13,122 bases of DNA from JAFAGX01 sp035624085 (GCA_035624085.1 DASPSE010000043.1:1-13122); one strand, 5' to 3'. Counted from the first letter of the stretch, positions 5,323-12,473 are shown. Notes: a model not told the origin generated them from the sequence alone. A program made the numbers and translations.

Positions 5323-6627
5323 TTACTCCAACGCATAAATCGTCAGCCCGCTGAGTAATTTGGGATAAAAGTCCGTAGACTTCTGCGGCAAAACTTCTCC
5401 CGCGAAAGCGAGATCGCCTACATCGCGCATCTGCACCGGGTTCATCAGGAATGCGACATTGGCGCCGCCTCCGCGCACCCGTGCGAGGGCCTCAGCCGTG
5501 TCGCGCACATAGCTGATATTCTGCTGCTCACGAATGGCGTCCGCCGAGATTGCCAGCACGCCCTCCAGAAGACATTTGTGCAGCTGGACCACGTCCAGCG
5601 ATTGCTGCCGCAGCGAGAGTCCGGCAAAAAACCTGGAGCCACTCCACTTCGGCGTATCGATAAGGAAAGCCCTATCGGCTGTAACCGCCAGCAAAGCAGT
5701 TCCGACATGCCCAGCCTCCCGCAGGATGCCAGTTGCGCGGGCTACGTCGATCGAAGGGTCTACTTCCTCTACGCTGAAATACTGCCGGGCTCCATCCCGC
5801 AGCGAGTCCGCTGAAAATGACGCCAGCCCGTGCAAAACACGGTGTGTCGGCAAGATCACCAGGCCAGGGCTGTCTATGTTGATGAAAGTCATCATTACCA
5901 GCTCATAGGGAGGGGTGTCGGGTGATCCACTGGCCGCCAAGGCACGCCGTTCGTCCCGATAGTTGAGGGCTGTTTCGTAGCGATGGTGCCCATCCGCGAT
6001 GATGAGTTTCTTATCACTCATCTTGGCCCGGATATTGCCAATCAGACCAGGGTCGGAAACCCTCCAGACGCGATGCTGCACACCATATTCATCGCGAAGG
6101 TCAATCTCCGGCCCAGAACTGGGGGTAAGCAACTGGTCGATCTCTCTGGCCGGATCGCTATACAGCATAAAGAGTTGTCCAAAATGAGCGCGGGTGGCCC
6201 GCAGCAGTTCCAGCCGGTCAGCCTTGGGTTTGGCCAAGGTTTGCTCATGGCGAAAAACCACTTTGGCCGAGTAGTCCTCAATCCTGCCCAGAGCGATGAA
6301 ACCTCGCCGCTCAAGTTCTTCCTTTCTCCCTGGTTTGTTGAAATTCTCCACATAGCAATAGACCGATGGCTCCCGATCTTGCACCAGAACGCCGCTTTCC
6401 CGCCACTGGCGAAAAAAGCCGGCGGCTCGCGAGTACACGTTGTTTGTAGAGTTATCCTGGGCTTCCCGCTTGCCTAGAATGATGCGAACAATATTGTGGG
6501 GACTCGCTGCGTAGTAGCGCTCCTGCATCTCCGGCGTGATCTTGTCATAGGGCTGCGTGACGACTTGGGAAACCTCAACCCGCCGAGGGTCATAGCGCCA
6601 AGCACGGAAGGGCAAAATCTGGGCCAT
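5323..6627 (-). CDS. DUF1015 family protein (COG4198)
   Basis: A 434-residue cytoplasmic protein of the DUF1015 family; the length is normal for the family. Conserved blocks are clear: ILPFRAWRYD (4-13), QPYDKITPEMQERYY (25-39), SPHNIVRIILG (42-52), the FRHEQTLAKPKADRLELL region (125-142) and ADGHHRYETALNYRDE (211-226). The last is rich in His, Asp and Arg and looks like an active or ligand site. The family's biochemical role is not established as far as I know, and older annotation as a SpoOJ/ParB-like protein is not supported by anything seen here. The start ATG 6627 gives the standard MxxILPF N-terminus; no clear Shine-Dalgarno precedes it. A TACAAT hexamer at 6643-6648 on the minus strand could be a -10 box, but no matching -35 is seen. 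Gene 134 bp downstream: the amidase, across repeats A and B. Confidence 0.93.
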   Translation of the reverse strand: MAQILPFRAWRYDPRRVEVSQVVTQPYDKITPEMQERYYAASPHNIVRIILGKREAQDNSTNNVYSRAAGFFRQWRESGVLVQDREPSVYCYVENFNKPGRKEELERRGFIALGRIEDYSAKVVFRHEQTLAKPKADRLELLRATRAHFGQLFMLYSDPAREIDQLLTPSSGPEIDLRDEYGVQHRVWRVSDPGLIGNIRAKMSDKKLIIADGHHRYETALNYRDERRALAASGSPDTPPYELVMMTFINIDSPGLVILPTHRVLHGLASFSADSLRDGARQYFSVEEVDPSIDVARATGILREAGHVGTALLAVTADRAFLIDTPKWSGSRFFAGLSLRQQSLDVVQLHKCLLEGVLAISADAIREQQNISYVRDTAEALARVRGGGANVAFLMNPVQMRDVGDLAFAGEVLPQKSTDFYPKLLSGLTIYALE

Positions 6628-6749
6628 GAGGGGGAACTTGGCATTGTACTAAACGGCGCGTTTGCCCGCCGGCCACCCGAAAATATGCTTCGCGAGCTGA
6701 TGAACCCCCGGGCCTTTCCGGTACGGAATCAACTCTAAGAAATCTCGTT

Positions 6750-6769
6750 ATTTGACATCAATTTGACAT
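6750..6769 (+). promoter_or_regulatory. 11-bp-period direct repeat (TTGACA-N5-TTGACA), possible response-regulator box
   Basis: ATTTGACAT occurs at 6750-6758 and 6761-6769, one helical turn apart. Each copy contains TTGACA and could be a -35 element. No good -10 lies at 16-18 bp from either; the nearest candidate, TCTAAT at 6790-6795, is 21 bp from the second. Tandem 11-bp direct repeats are typical of OmpR/PhoB-type regulator sites, so an activator box is the alternative reading. Confidence 0.4.
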
Positions 6770-6825
6770 GTGGCATCCACTGTAGGTGATCTAATGCAAG
6801 ATGCTGGGATTCCCGCATAATGGTG

Positions 6826-6855
6826 GCAGGCGGGAGAAAACTTTCTCGCGCCTGC
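6826..6855 (+). other. Strong hairpin in the leader of the VWA operon
   Basis: Arms 6826-6839 and 6842-6855 pair over 14 bp with a single G-G mismatch (6833/6848) and a tight AAACTT loop. It is not followed by a T-run in the plus direction but by GCGGCATCATAAGGAG. It therefore looks more like a leader structure or mRNA stabiliser than an intrinsic terminator. Confidence 0.55.
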
Positions 6856-7025
6856 GGCATCATAAGGAGCGATAATAAAAATGATCGCTTCGCCGCCCCA
6901 AAGCTGTGATACGATCAGCGCCAACGAGGTTATTTATGGCCCGCCACTGTGGGCGCGGGTCATCCGCCCCCTGTAGCCACGCGCGCAATTGTGAACCGGC
7001 CTTCCCCTGGACGAGCGGAGATCGT

Positions 7026-8045
7026 ATGCGTTCCGTAGAGTCAGCTTCGCGTTCTGGCTTGATCCTTATTATTCTCGCGGTAATTGTTCTTTGTCTTTCA
7101 CCGCGTGGGTGGACGCAGGTTTCGGTTGATGATGTCCATGTAACTCCGCGCGTCGAGCCTCCCAACACCACGCTCGTAGAGAGGATCGACCCCTCGCTGA
7201 AAACCCATACGAAGCCCATGAAGGTGGATGTAAGCCTCGTGCTGGTGCCGGTCACCATCACCGATCCGATGAATCGCCTGGTAACCGGACTCGACAAGGA
7301 GAATTTCGAGGTTTATGAGAACAAAGAGGTGCAGGAGGTCAGAACATTTTCCAGCGAGGATGCTCCGGTCTCGATCGGCGTGATCTTCGACATGAGCGGC
7401 AGCATGAGCAGTAAGATCGAGCGCGCCCGCGAGGCGGTCAGCGAATTTTTCAAGACCGCTAATCCGCAGGATGAGTTTTTCATGATCGCTTTCGCGGATA
7501 AGCCCGAAGAGGTGTCGGATTTTACTTCTTCTGTCGAAGACATCCAAAGCAAGCTGGTGTACACAGTGCCGAAGGGCAGGACGGCTCTGCTGGATGCCAT
7601 TTACCTCGGCATAAGCAAAATGCGCCAGGCAAAGTACCAAAAGAAGGCTCTGCTGATCATCTCTGATGGCGGCGACAATCACAGCCGTTACACCGAAGGG
7701 GAGATCAAGTCCCTGGTCAAAGAAGCCGATACATTGATCTATGCCATCGGCATTTACGACCACTATTTCCCCACCGAAGAGGAACGCCTCGGACCCGCCC
7801 TGCTGAGCGAGATCGCCGAACTCACCGGCGGGCGTGCTTTTACGATTGATAATCCCAACGACTTGGCCGACGTAGCCACAAAAATTGGAATTGAACTGCG
7901 CAACCAATATGTGCTCGGATACCGTCCAAAGAATCCTGGGCACGACGGCAAATGGCGTAAGATAAAAGTGAAGCTATTACCGCCAAAAGGATTGCCGCCG
8001 CTACGTGTGTACGCCAAGACGGGATACTATGCTCCTTCGGAATGA
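7026..8045 (+). CDS. Secreted VWFA-related (Acidobacterial type) protein 1, intact MIDAS
   Basis: A 339-residue protein with an N-terminal export helix (about 11-25) and one von Willebrand A domain of the type common in Acidobacteriota (TIGR03436-like), likely periplasmic or surface-exposed. An N-terminal beta module (about 66-112: VDVSLVLVPVTITD, then LVTGLDKENFEVYEN) precedes the A domain (about 114-300). The metal-ion-dependent adhesion site is complete: Asp122-x-Ser124-x-Ser126, Thr186 (GRTALLDAI) and Asp214 (SDGGDN). The C-terminus has the family LRNQYVLGYRP and YAKTGYYAP pattern. I place the start at ATG 7026, which has GGAG five bases upstream and directly precedes the signal peptide. 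The frame extends back to GTG 6906 but would put 40 polar residues before it. It overlaps the next gene by 17 bp. Ligand unknown. Confidence 0.92.
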   Translation: MRSVESASRSGLILIILAVIVLCLSPRGWTQVSVDDVHVTPRVEPPNTTLVERIDPSLKTHTKPMKVDVSLVLVPVTITDPMNRLVTGLDKENFEVYENKEVQEVRTFSSEDAPVSIGVIFDMSGSMSSKIERAREAVSEFFKTANPQDEFFMIAFADKPEEVSDFTSSVEDIQSKLVYTVPKGRTALLDAIYLGISKMRQAKYQKKALLIISDGGDNHSRYTEGEIKSLVKEADTLIYAIGIYDHYFPTEEERLGPALLSEIAELTGGRAFTIDNPNDLADVATKIGIELRNQYVLGYRPKNPGHDGKWRKIKVKLLPPKGLPPLRVYAKTGYYAPSE

Positions 8046-9069
8046 TCGTGTTCTGACTCTGCTGCTGATTTTGTGGTGCTGGACTTTAGCAAGCGGAGGG
8101 CAGAACACTCCAGCGCAGCGCCCTCCGAATAGCACCCTTACGCAATCTCAGCAAGAACCCGCAAGCCCGGCGCCCACACTTGCTGATCAGCCTCGCCAGG
8201 ATCAGACTCAGACTCCTGCCAATGACAACAGCACGTTCGTTTTCAAAGCTGAAGTTGAGAATGTCCTGTTGCACGCCACCGTAGTGGATGACAAGAACCG
8301 GCTGGTGATGAATTTGGAAAAAAATGCCTTCACTGTTTTTGAAAACAACCAGCCACAGAGCATCCTTTCTTTCGCCCGAGAGGACATCCCTGTTGCCATG
8401 GGCATTGTCATCGATAACTCCGGTTCCATGCGAGACAAGCGCGATAAGGTGAACAAGGCGGCTTTAAATCTGGTCCGTTCCAGCAATCCACAAGATCAGG
8501 TGTTCGTGGTCAATTTCAATGACGAGTACTATCTGGACCAGCCGTTCACCAGCAACATCAATCTCCTGAAAGAGGCTCTGGAGAAGGTTGAGGCGCGAGG
8601 TGGCACGGCGCTCTATGACGCTGTTGTGGCTTCGGCCGACTACATGAAAAAGAACGCCCGCTTGCAAAAGAAGGTCTTGTTCGTGGTCACCGACGGCGAG
8701 GACAATGCCAGCCGCGAAACTTTGGAAGAGGCCGTTCGCCGCCTGCAGGAAGAAAATGGTCCCAGTGTGTACGCCATTGGCCTCCTGGGTGAAGAGAAAG
8801 CCCGTCGTGCCCGCCGCGCCCTCGAAACTATCGCCCAGCGGACCGGCGGCATTGCATTTCTTCCTAAAACGACAGATGAAGTGGATGAGATCAGCCGTAC
8901 GGTTGCTCACGACATTAAAAGTCAGTACACCATCGGTTACAAGCCGACGACGCCAAAGAGCGTGGGTGGCTATCGCACCATTCACGTGGAAGCTCGCGCC
9001 AAAGGACACGGCAAACTAATCGTCCGCACCCGCAGCGGATATTATCCCGGGCAAGAGCGGGCGCAGTAG
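8029..9069 (+). CDS. Secreted VWFA-related (Acidobacterial type) protein 2, intact MIDAS
   Basis: A 346-residue paralogue of the preceding protein. It has a signal peptide at about 8-23 (VLTLLLILWCWTLASG), then a Gln/Pro/Thr-rich disordered linker (about 25-66) that protein 1 lacks. The N-terminal beta module (about 70-116: FVFKAEVENVLLHATVVDD, then LVMNLEKNAFTVFEN) is followed by the A domain (about 118-315). MIDAS residues are complete: Asp129-x-Ser131-x-Ser133, Thr193 (GGTALYDAV) and Asp222 (TDGEDN). The C-terminal IKSQYTIGYKP and RTRSGYYPG matches the family. The start at ATG 8029 lies inside the end of protein 1's gene, giving translational coupling; GTG 8005 is an in-frame alternative with a worse N-terminus. 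Probably expressed in fixed ratio with its neighbours. Ligand unknown. Confidence 0.92.
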   Translation: MLLRNDRVLTLLLILWCWTLASGGQNTPAQRPPNSTLTQSQQEPASPAPTLADQPRQDQTQTPANDNSTFVFKAEVENVLLHATVVDDKNRLVMNLEKNAFTVFENNQPQSILSFAREDIPVAMGIVIDNSGSMRDKRDKVNKAALNLVRSSNPQDQVFVVNFNDEYYLDQPFTSNINLLKEALEKVEARGGTALYDAVVASADYMKKNARLQKKVLFVVTDGEDNASRETLEEAVRRLQEENGPSVYAIGLLGEEKARRARRALETIAQRTGGIAFLPKTTDEVDEISRTVAHDIKSQYTIGYKPTTPKSVGGYRTIHVEARAKGHGKLIVRTRSGYYPGQERAQ

Positions 9070-9092
9070 CCACGGAATCCAGGATCTACTGC

Positions 9093-10088
9093 ATGAACCC
9101 TGTCTCTGTTCGAGTCAGCCAGGCTCTCATTTTGTTGTCGCTGCTGGTCACGTTGGCCGCCGCACAGGACTCCACTACCTTTCGCAGCCAAACCAATTTG
9201 GTCCTGGTACCTGCCCTGGTGAGAGACGCTGATGGACGGCCGGTCTACGGCCTGCTGGCCAAGGATTTCGTCATTGAGGATGACGGCGTCGAACAAACGG
9301 TTCAATTGGATCAGGCGGCGGAATCCGCACCGCTCTCTCTGGTCATCGCCGTCCAGCGTGGCCGTCGAGCTTCTTATGAATTTCCTCGGATACAAGGATT
9401 GTACTCCATGTTGGAGCCAATTCTTGGCCAGGCTGACGTTCAGGTCGCGCTGGTGGAATTCGACAGCACAGTGGAACTCGCCCAGGACTTCACCAGCGAT
9501 ACCACATTGATAGCTCAGCACCTGAAAAAGCTGCAACCCGGCGATTCCAAGGCGGCAATTCTCGATGCGGTGTACTACTCGGAGAAGCTGCTCGAGAAGG
9601 TACCGGAAGGGCGCCAACGGGTGCTGTTGCTGATCAGCGAAACCCGCGATCAGGGCAGCATCTGGGCCAAGAAGATCGACGATGTCGTAACTTTGGTTGG
9701 AACCAGCAACACGACTGTGTATACCCTCGCATTCTCGCCGTCTGTCTCCAACGTTCTGGATACTATGCGCGGCGACAACATCGAGGAAATGAACGCCAGC
9801 CCGGATTATTTGGCGGTCTTAAAGATCGCCGCACAGGCGATGAGAAGGAACGCGCCTAAGACGATTGCATCCTTGACCGGCGGTGAGTACGGGCTGTTCG
9901 AAACGCGCAGCAGTTTTGAAGACTGCATGTTGGACTTCACCAACCACTTGCGCAATCGCTATTTGCTGAGCTTTGAGCCGAAAGATCCACACGTCGGTTT
10001 GCACCAGATTCGAATTACGCTCAGAAAACCGGCGAATGCAACGGTGCTGGCCAGAAGCCGCTACTGGGCCGCGGGTGCCGGCCGGTAA
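9093..10088 (+). CDS. Secreted VWFA-related protein 3, degenerate MIDAS
   Basis: A 331-residue paralogue with a clear signal peptide (about 8-24, cleavage likely after LAAA) and the same N-terminal beta module (about 28-78: FRSQTNLVLVPALVRDADGR, then LLAKDFVIEDDG). The A-domain fold is recognisable (LSLVIAVQ, VQVALVEFDS, AAILDAVYYSEKLL, RVLLLIS), but every MIDAS position aligned to proteins 1 and 2 is changed. The first Asp is Gln88, the two Ser are Gly90 and Arg92, the Thr is Ala154, and the second Asp is Glu183. It should not bind the metal ion and may be a scaffold or a partner of proteins 1 and 2. The C-terminus LRNRYLLSFEP and ARSRYWAAG is conserved. It starts 23 bp after protein 2, with AGGA nine bases before the ATG. 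The frame is intact, so it is not a pseudogene by sequence. Confidence 0.9.
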   Translation: MNPVSVRVSQALILLSLLVTLAAAQDSTTFRSQTNLVLVPALVRDADGRPVYGLLAKDFVIEDDGVEQTVQLDQAAESAPLSLVIAVQRGRRASYEFPRIQGLYSMLEPILGQADVQVALVEFDSTVELAQDFTSDTTLIAQHLKKLQPGDSKAAILDAVYYSEKLLEKVPEGRQRVLLLISETRDQGSIWAKKIDDVVTLVGTSNTTVYTLAFSPSVSNVLDTMRGDNIEEMNASPDYLAVLKIAAQAMRRNAPKTIASLTGGEYGLFETRSSFEDCMLDFTNHLRNRYLLSFEPKDPHVGLHQIRITLRKPANATVLARSRYWAAGAGR

Positions 10089-10165
10089 GCGCATCAGTGG
10101 CTTGGAAGGCTACAGCTTACTTTCGTGCGATTGACGCTTTCCCCTTCGCTTCCGTACCCTGTAGA

Positions 10166-11116
10166 GTGCAAAAGACGATCGAGCGTGCCTGCCCGCCGGT
10201 TGCCGACGACATTACTCAACTCGTTGGCGGAACTCCCTTGCTGAAACTTAAGCGACTCGCGCCTTCCAGTTCGGCCGAAGTCTACGCGAAACTGGAATAT
10301 CTGAACCCCGGCGGCAGTGTTAAGGATCGGGCGGCGATCGGCATTATCAATCGCGCGGAAAAAGAGGGTCTCCTTCGGCCCGGTGGGACCATCGTTGAGG
10401 CCACCGCTGGCAATACCGGCATCGGCCTGGCGCTTATTGGAGTGAATCGTGGTTACAAGGTCGCTCTCTTCGTTCCTGAGCGCTTTTCGGAGGAAAAAGT
10501 CATGATCATGCGTGCCCTCGGCGCCGAGGTCACGCGCACCCCGGACGACGAGGGCATGCAAGGAGCCATCAACCGTGCTAAGGAACTTGCCGCGTGCGAC
10601 CCAAACGCTTTCATGGCATCCCAATTCGAGAACCCCGCTAATCCTGACTACCACTACGAAACCACAGCCAGCGAAATTTTCGAGCAGATGGATGGTCGCA
10701 TTGACGCTGTGGTGATTGGCGCAGGTACTGCGGGCACGTTCACCGGAGTCGCTCGCTACTTGAAAGAACGCCTGCCTAATGTTCTTGCTTTTGCCGTGGA
10801 GCCACAGGGTTCAATCCTGGGAGGTGGCCGGCCCGGTAAGCACAAAGTGGAAGGCATCGGCGCCAGCTTCATCCCCAAGAATTTTGATCCGTCCGTATGC
10901 GATGGAGTCATCACAGTGAGCGATCCGGATGCCTTTGACATGGTCAAGCAGTTGGCAGCGCGCGAGGGCGTGCTGGCAGGATCGAGCAGCGGCGCCAACG
11001 TGTTTGCCGCCGTGCAGGTGGCGAAACGCCTGGGGAAGGGAAAACGCGTGGTCACCATGATTCCCGACTCCGCCGAGCGGTACTTGTCGAAGAAGATTTT
11101 CGAGGGCGGGGTCTAG
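10166..11116 (+). CDS. mccA: Cystathionine beta-synthase / cysteine-synthase family PLP enzyme (MccA-like)
   Basis: Fold-type II PLP enzyme. The PLP lysine is Lys53 in NPGGSVKDR, the substrate-binding loop is EATAGNTGIGLAL (78-90), and the phosphate-binding glycine loop is GAGTAGTFTG. The TAGNTG loop (cysteine synthases usually have TSGNTG), DEGMQGAI, GASFIPKNFD and the ending IPDSAERYLSKKIFEGGV are much closer to B. subtilis MccA than to CysK, by memory comparison. MccA joins O-acetylserine and homocysteine into cystathionine. The following gene is a cystathionine gamma-lyase/synthase, which supports this role. CysK/CysM activity remains possible. The start is uncertain. I chose GTG 10166 (316 residues, near the family length), since the frame back to GTG 10097 adds 23 residues unlike the family and poor in G/C third bases. 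TTGACG (10131-10136) and TACCCT (10155-10160), 18 bp apart, could be a weak promoter. Confidence 0.88.
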   Translation: MQKTIERACPPVADDITQLVGGTPLLKLKRLAPSSSAEVYAKLEYLNPGGSVKDRAAIGIINRAEKEGLLRPGGTIVEATAGNTGIGLALIGVNRGYKVALFVPERFSEEKVMIMRALGAEVTRTPDDEGMQGAINRAKELAACDPNAFMASQFENPANPDYHYETTASEIFEQMDGRIDAVVIGAGTAGTFTGVARYLKERLPNVLAFAVEPQGSILGGGRPGKHKVEGIGASFIPKNFDPSVCDGVITVSDPDAFDMVKQLAAREGVLAGSSSGANVFAAVQVAKRLGKGKRVVTMIPDSAERYLSKKIFEGGV

Positions 11117-11131
11117 CTCGGGTTCTTATGA

Positions 11132-11174
11132 ATGTCATCCTGATCGGGCTTCAGCCCGCGAAGGATCTTACGAC
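11132..11174 (-). repeat. Dispersed hairpin repeat, copy C
   Basis: Read on the minus strand: left part GTCGTAAGATCCTT, core CGGGC-TGAA-GCCCG (11145-11158, a 5-bp stem), right part CAGGATGACAT. It forms an inverted pair with copy D, 68 bp away, with the same outward orientation as the A/B pair. It lies in the 177-bp gap between the two PLP-enzyme genes. Confidence 0.75.
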
Positions 11175-11242
11175 TGATTCGATCAGCGATGACGCAGACA
11201 AGACTGCCTCGATCTCGCAGGCGGCATCGGCGATTCTCTCCT

Positions 11243-11285
11243 GTCGTAAGATCCTTCATGAGCTAAAGCTCATTCAGGATGACAT
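11243..11285 (+). repeat. Dispersed hairpin repeat, copy D
   Basis: Left part GTCGTAAGATCCTT, core ATGAGC-TAAA-GCTCAT (11258-11273, a perfect 6-bp stem), right part CAGGATGACAT. The ATG within CAGGATGACAT (11279) is in frame with the downstream gene and gives a false-looking upstream start. The true ATG is probably at 11294, just outside the repeat. Confidence 0.75.
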
Positions 11286-11293
11286 CTCGTCCT

Positions 11294-12457
11294 ATGAAAA
11301 GAATTACCAGTAACCAACCCGGTTTCTCCACCCGCGCCATCCACACCGGCCAGGAACCCGACGCCGAAACAGGCGCGGTCACGGTTCCCATCTACGCAAC
11401 CTCCACCTACGTTCAGGAAGAAATTGGCAAGCACAAAGGCTACGAGTACGCTCGCGTTTCCAACCCTACCCGGACCCGCCTCGAACAAAACCTGGCCTCG
11501 CTCGAAGGCGGCGTCGCTTCGCGAGTCTTCGCCAGCGGCATGGCGGCCATCAACGCGCTCTGCACGATGTACAAATCCGGCGACCATGTGGTCTGCGGCG
11601 ACAATCTCTACGGCGGCGTGCCGCGCCTATTCAATCAAGTTCTCGCTGGTTACGGGATTGAATTCACTTACATCGACACCTCCGATGCACGAAACGTGGA
11701 GCGTGCCATCCGCAAATCCACCCGCATGGTGTACGTCGAGACGCCTACGAATCCGCTGATGACCATCAGCGATATTCCTGCGATCAGCCAGGTGTGTCAG
11801 CACAAACACGTGGATTTGGTCGTCGACAACACCTTTATGTCTCCCTACTTTCAGCAGCCGATTGCGCTCGGCGCTGACATGGTAGTGCACTCCACTACGA
11901 AGTTTCTGAACGGCCACAGCGATGGCCTGGGAGGAGTGGTGGTCTGCACTAAGCCGGAGCAGGCCGAGCAGTTGGGCTTTGTCCAGAAAGCCGCTGGCGC
12001 TATTCTTTCGCCGTTCGAGTGCTGGCTGGTGCTGCGTGGAGTAAAGACTCTGGCGGTCCGCATGGAGCAGCACGACCGTAACGGGCGTGCTGTCGCTGAT
12101 TTCCTGACTAAACACAAGAAAGTGGCAAAAGTCTTTTACCCCGGCTTGCCCGATCATCCACAGCACGTTCTTGCCAAGAAACAGATGACTGGCTTTGGCG
12201 CCATGATCACGTTCGAGACTGGCTCTCTATCGAATGCCAACAAGACGCTTAAGAGACTCCGAATCTGTTCGCTAGGGGAGTCTCTGGGTGGGGTCGAGAC
12301 GCTCATCTCGCACCCGGCAACCATGACCCATGCGGCGCTGGGAGAAAAAGGCAGAAGAGAAATCGGCATTACTGACGGCATGGTTCGGATTTCAGTCGGC
12401 ATCGAGGACGTGGAAGACATTATCGCGGATCTGGACCAAGCGCTCGGCGCGATCTAG
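11294..12457 (+). CDS. mccB: Cystathionine gamma-lyase/gamma-synthase family PLP enzyme (MccB/MetB-like)
   Basis: A 387-residue fold-type I PLP enzyme of the Cys/Met metabolism family. Key segments are FSTRAIHTGQ (11-20), YEYARVSNPTR (50-60, cofactor-binding Tyr/Arg), SGMAAI (81-86), VYVETPTNP (147-155), DNTFMSPYFQQP (178-189, Asp178 contacting the PLP ring) and HSTTKFLNGHSD (199-210) with the Schiff-base Lys203. Near the end are ESLGGVETLISHPATMTH and ITDGMVRISVGIEDVED. The family cannot be split into lyase and synthase by eye. Pairing with an MccA-like enzyme favours the gamma-lyase reaction (cystathionine to cysteine, 2-oxobutyrate and ammonia) in reverse transsulfuration; MetB-type gamma-synthase is the alternative. 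I chose ATG 11294, because the in-frame ATG 11279 lies within repeat D and would add only five residues encoded by the repeat edge. Confidence 0.93.
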   Translation: MKRITSNQPGFSTRAIHTGQEPDAETGAVTVPIYATSTYVQEEIGKHKGYEYARVSNPTRTRLEQNLASLEGGVASRVFASGMAAINALCTMYKSGDHVVCGDNLYGGVPRLFNQVLAGYGIEFTYIDTSDARNVERAIRKSTRMVYVETPTNPLMTISDIPAISQVCQHKHVDLVVDNTFMSPYFQQPIALGADMVVHSTTKFLNGHSDGLGGVVVCTKPEQAEQLGFVQKAAGAILSPFECWLVLRGVKTLAVRMEQHDRNGRAVADFLTKHKKVAKVFYPGLPDHPQHVLAKKQMTGFGAMITFETGSLSNANKTLKRLRICSLGESLGGVETLISHPATMTHAALGEKGRREIGITDGMVRISVGIEDVEDIIADLDQALGAI

Positions 12458-12473
12458 CCCATGTACAACTGCC

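Larger units (their letters stand above)
6628..7025. other. 398-bp divergent gap: direct repeat, three hairpins, short leader ORF
   Basis: This lies between the divergent DUF1015 and VWA operons. From left to right it shows a tandem ATTTGACAT repeat (6750-6769), an imperfect palindrome (6801-6818), a strong hairpin (6826-6855), and AAGGAG (6864-6869) followed 11 bases later by an ATG (6881) that opens a 31-codon frame ending at TAG 6974-6976. A third hairpin, AGCGAT/ATCGCT (6868-6873 with 6884-6889), spans that ATG. The remaining part to 7025 is GC-rich with short inverted segments and no clear further signal. The 31-codon frame has no recognisable protein features, and I regard it as a possible leader peptide at best. 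Confidence 0.5.

Noticed and set aside
6740..6870. Possible 6S RNA (CCTGCGGCATC near the end of a hairpin)
   Set aside because: The short match recalls the 3' end of enterobacterial 6S RNA, but there is no long rod-shaped fold with a central bubble here.
6930..7000. Cobalamin-riboswitch-like wording (GCCCGCCACTGTGGGCG)
   Set aside because: It faintly resembles the CCCGCAACTGT segment of that riboswitch, but the upstream conserved box and the downstream B12 box are absent, and the operon has no link to cobalamin.
6906..7025. N-terminal extension of VWA protein 1 from GTG 6906
   Set aside because: It would place 40 cysteine- and arginine-containing residues before a standard signal peptide. 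ATG 7026 has a good ribosome-binding site.
7098..7943. 281-codon open frame on the minus strand opposite VWA gene 1
   Set aside because: It is antisense to a gene with complete family motifs, its translation has no recognisable domain, and similar long shadows lie opposite the other VWA genes. It reflects codon bias of the sense gene.
11128..11313. 61-codon plus-strand frame between the two PLP-enzyme genes
   Set aside because: It is made almost entirely of repeat copies C and D plus their spacer and overlaps the true start of the downstream gene.
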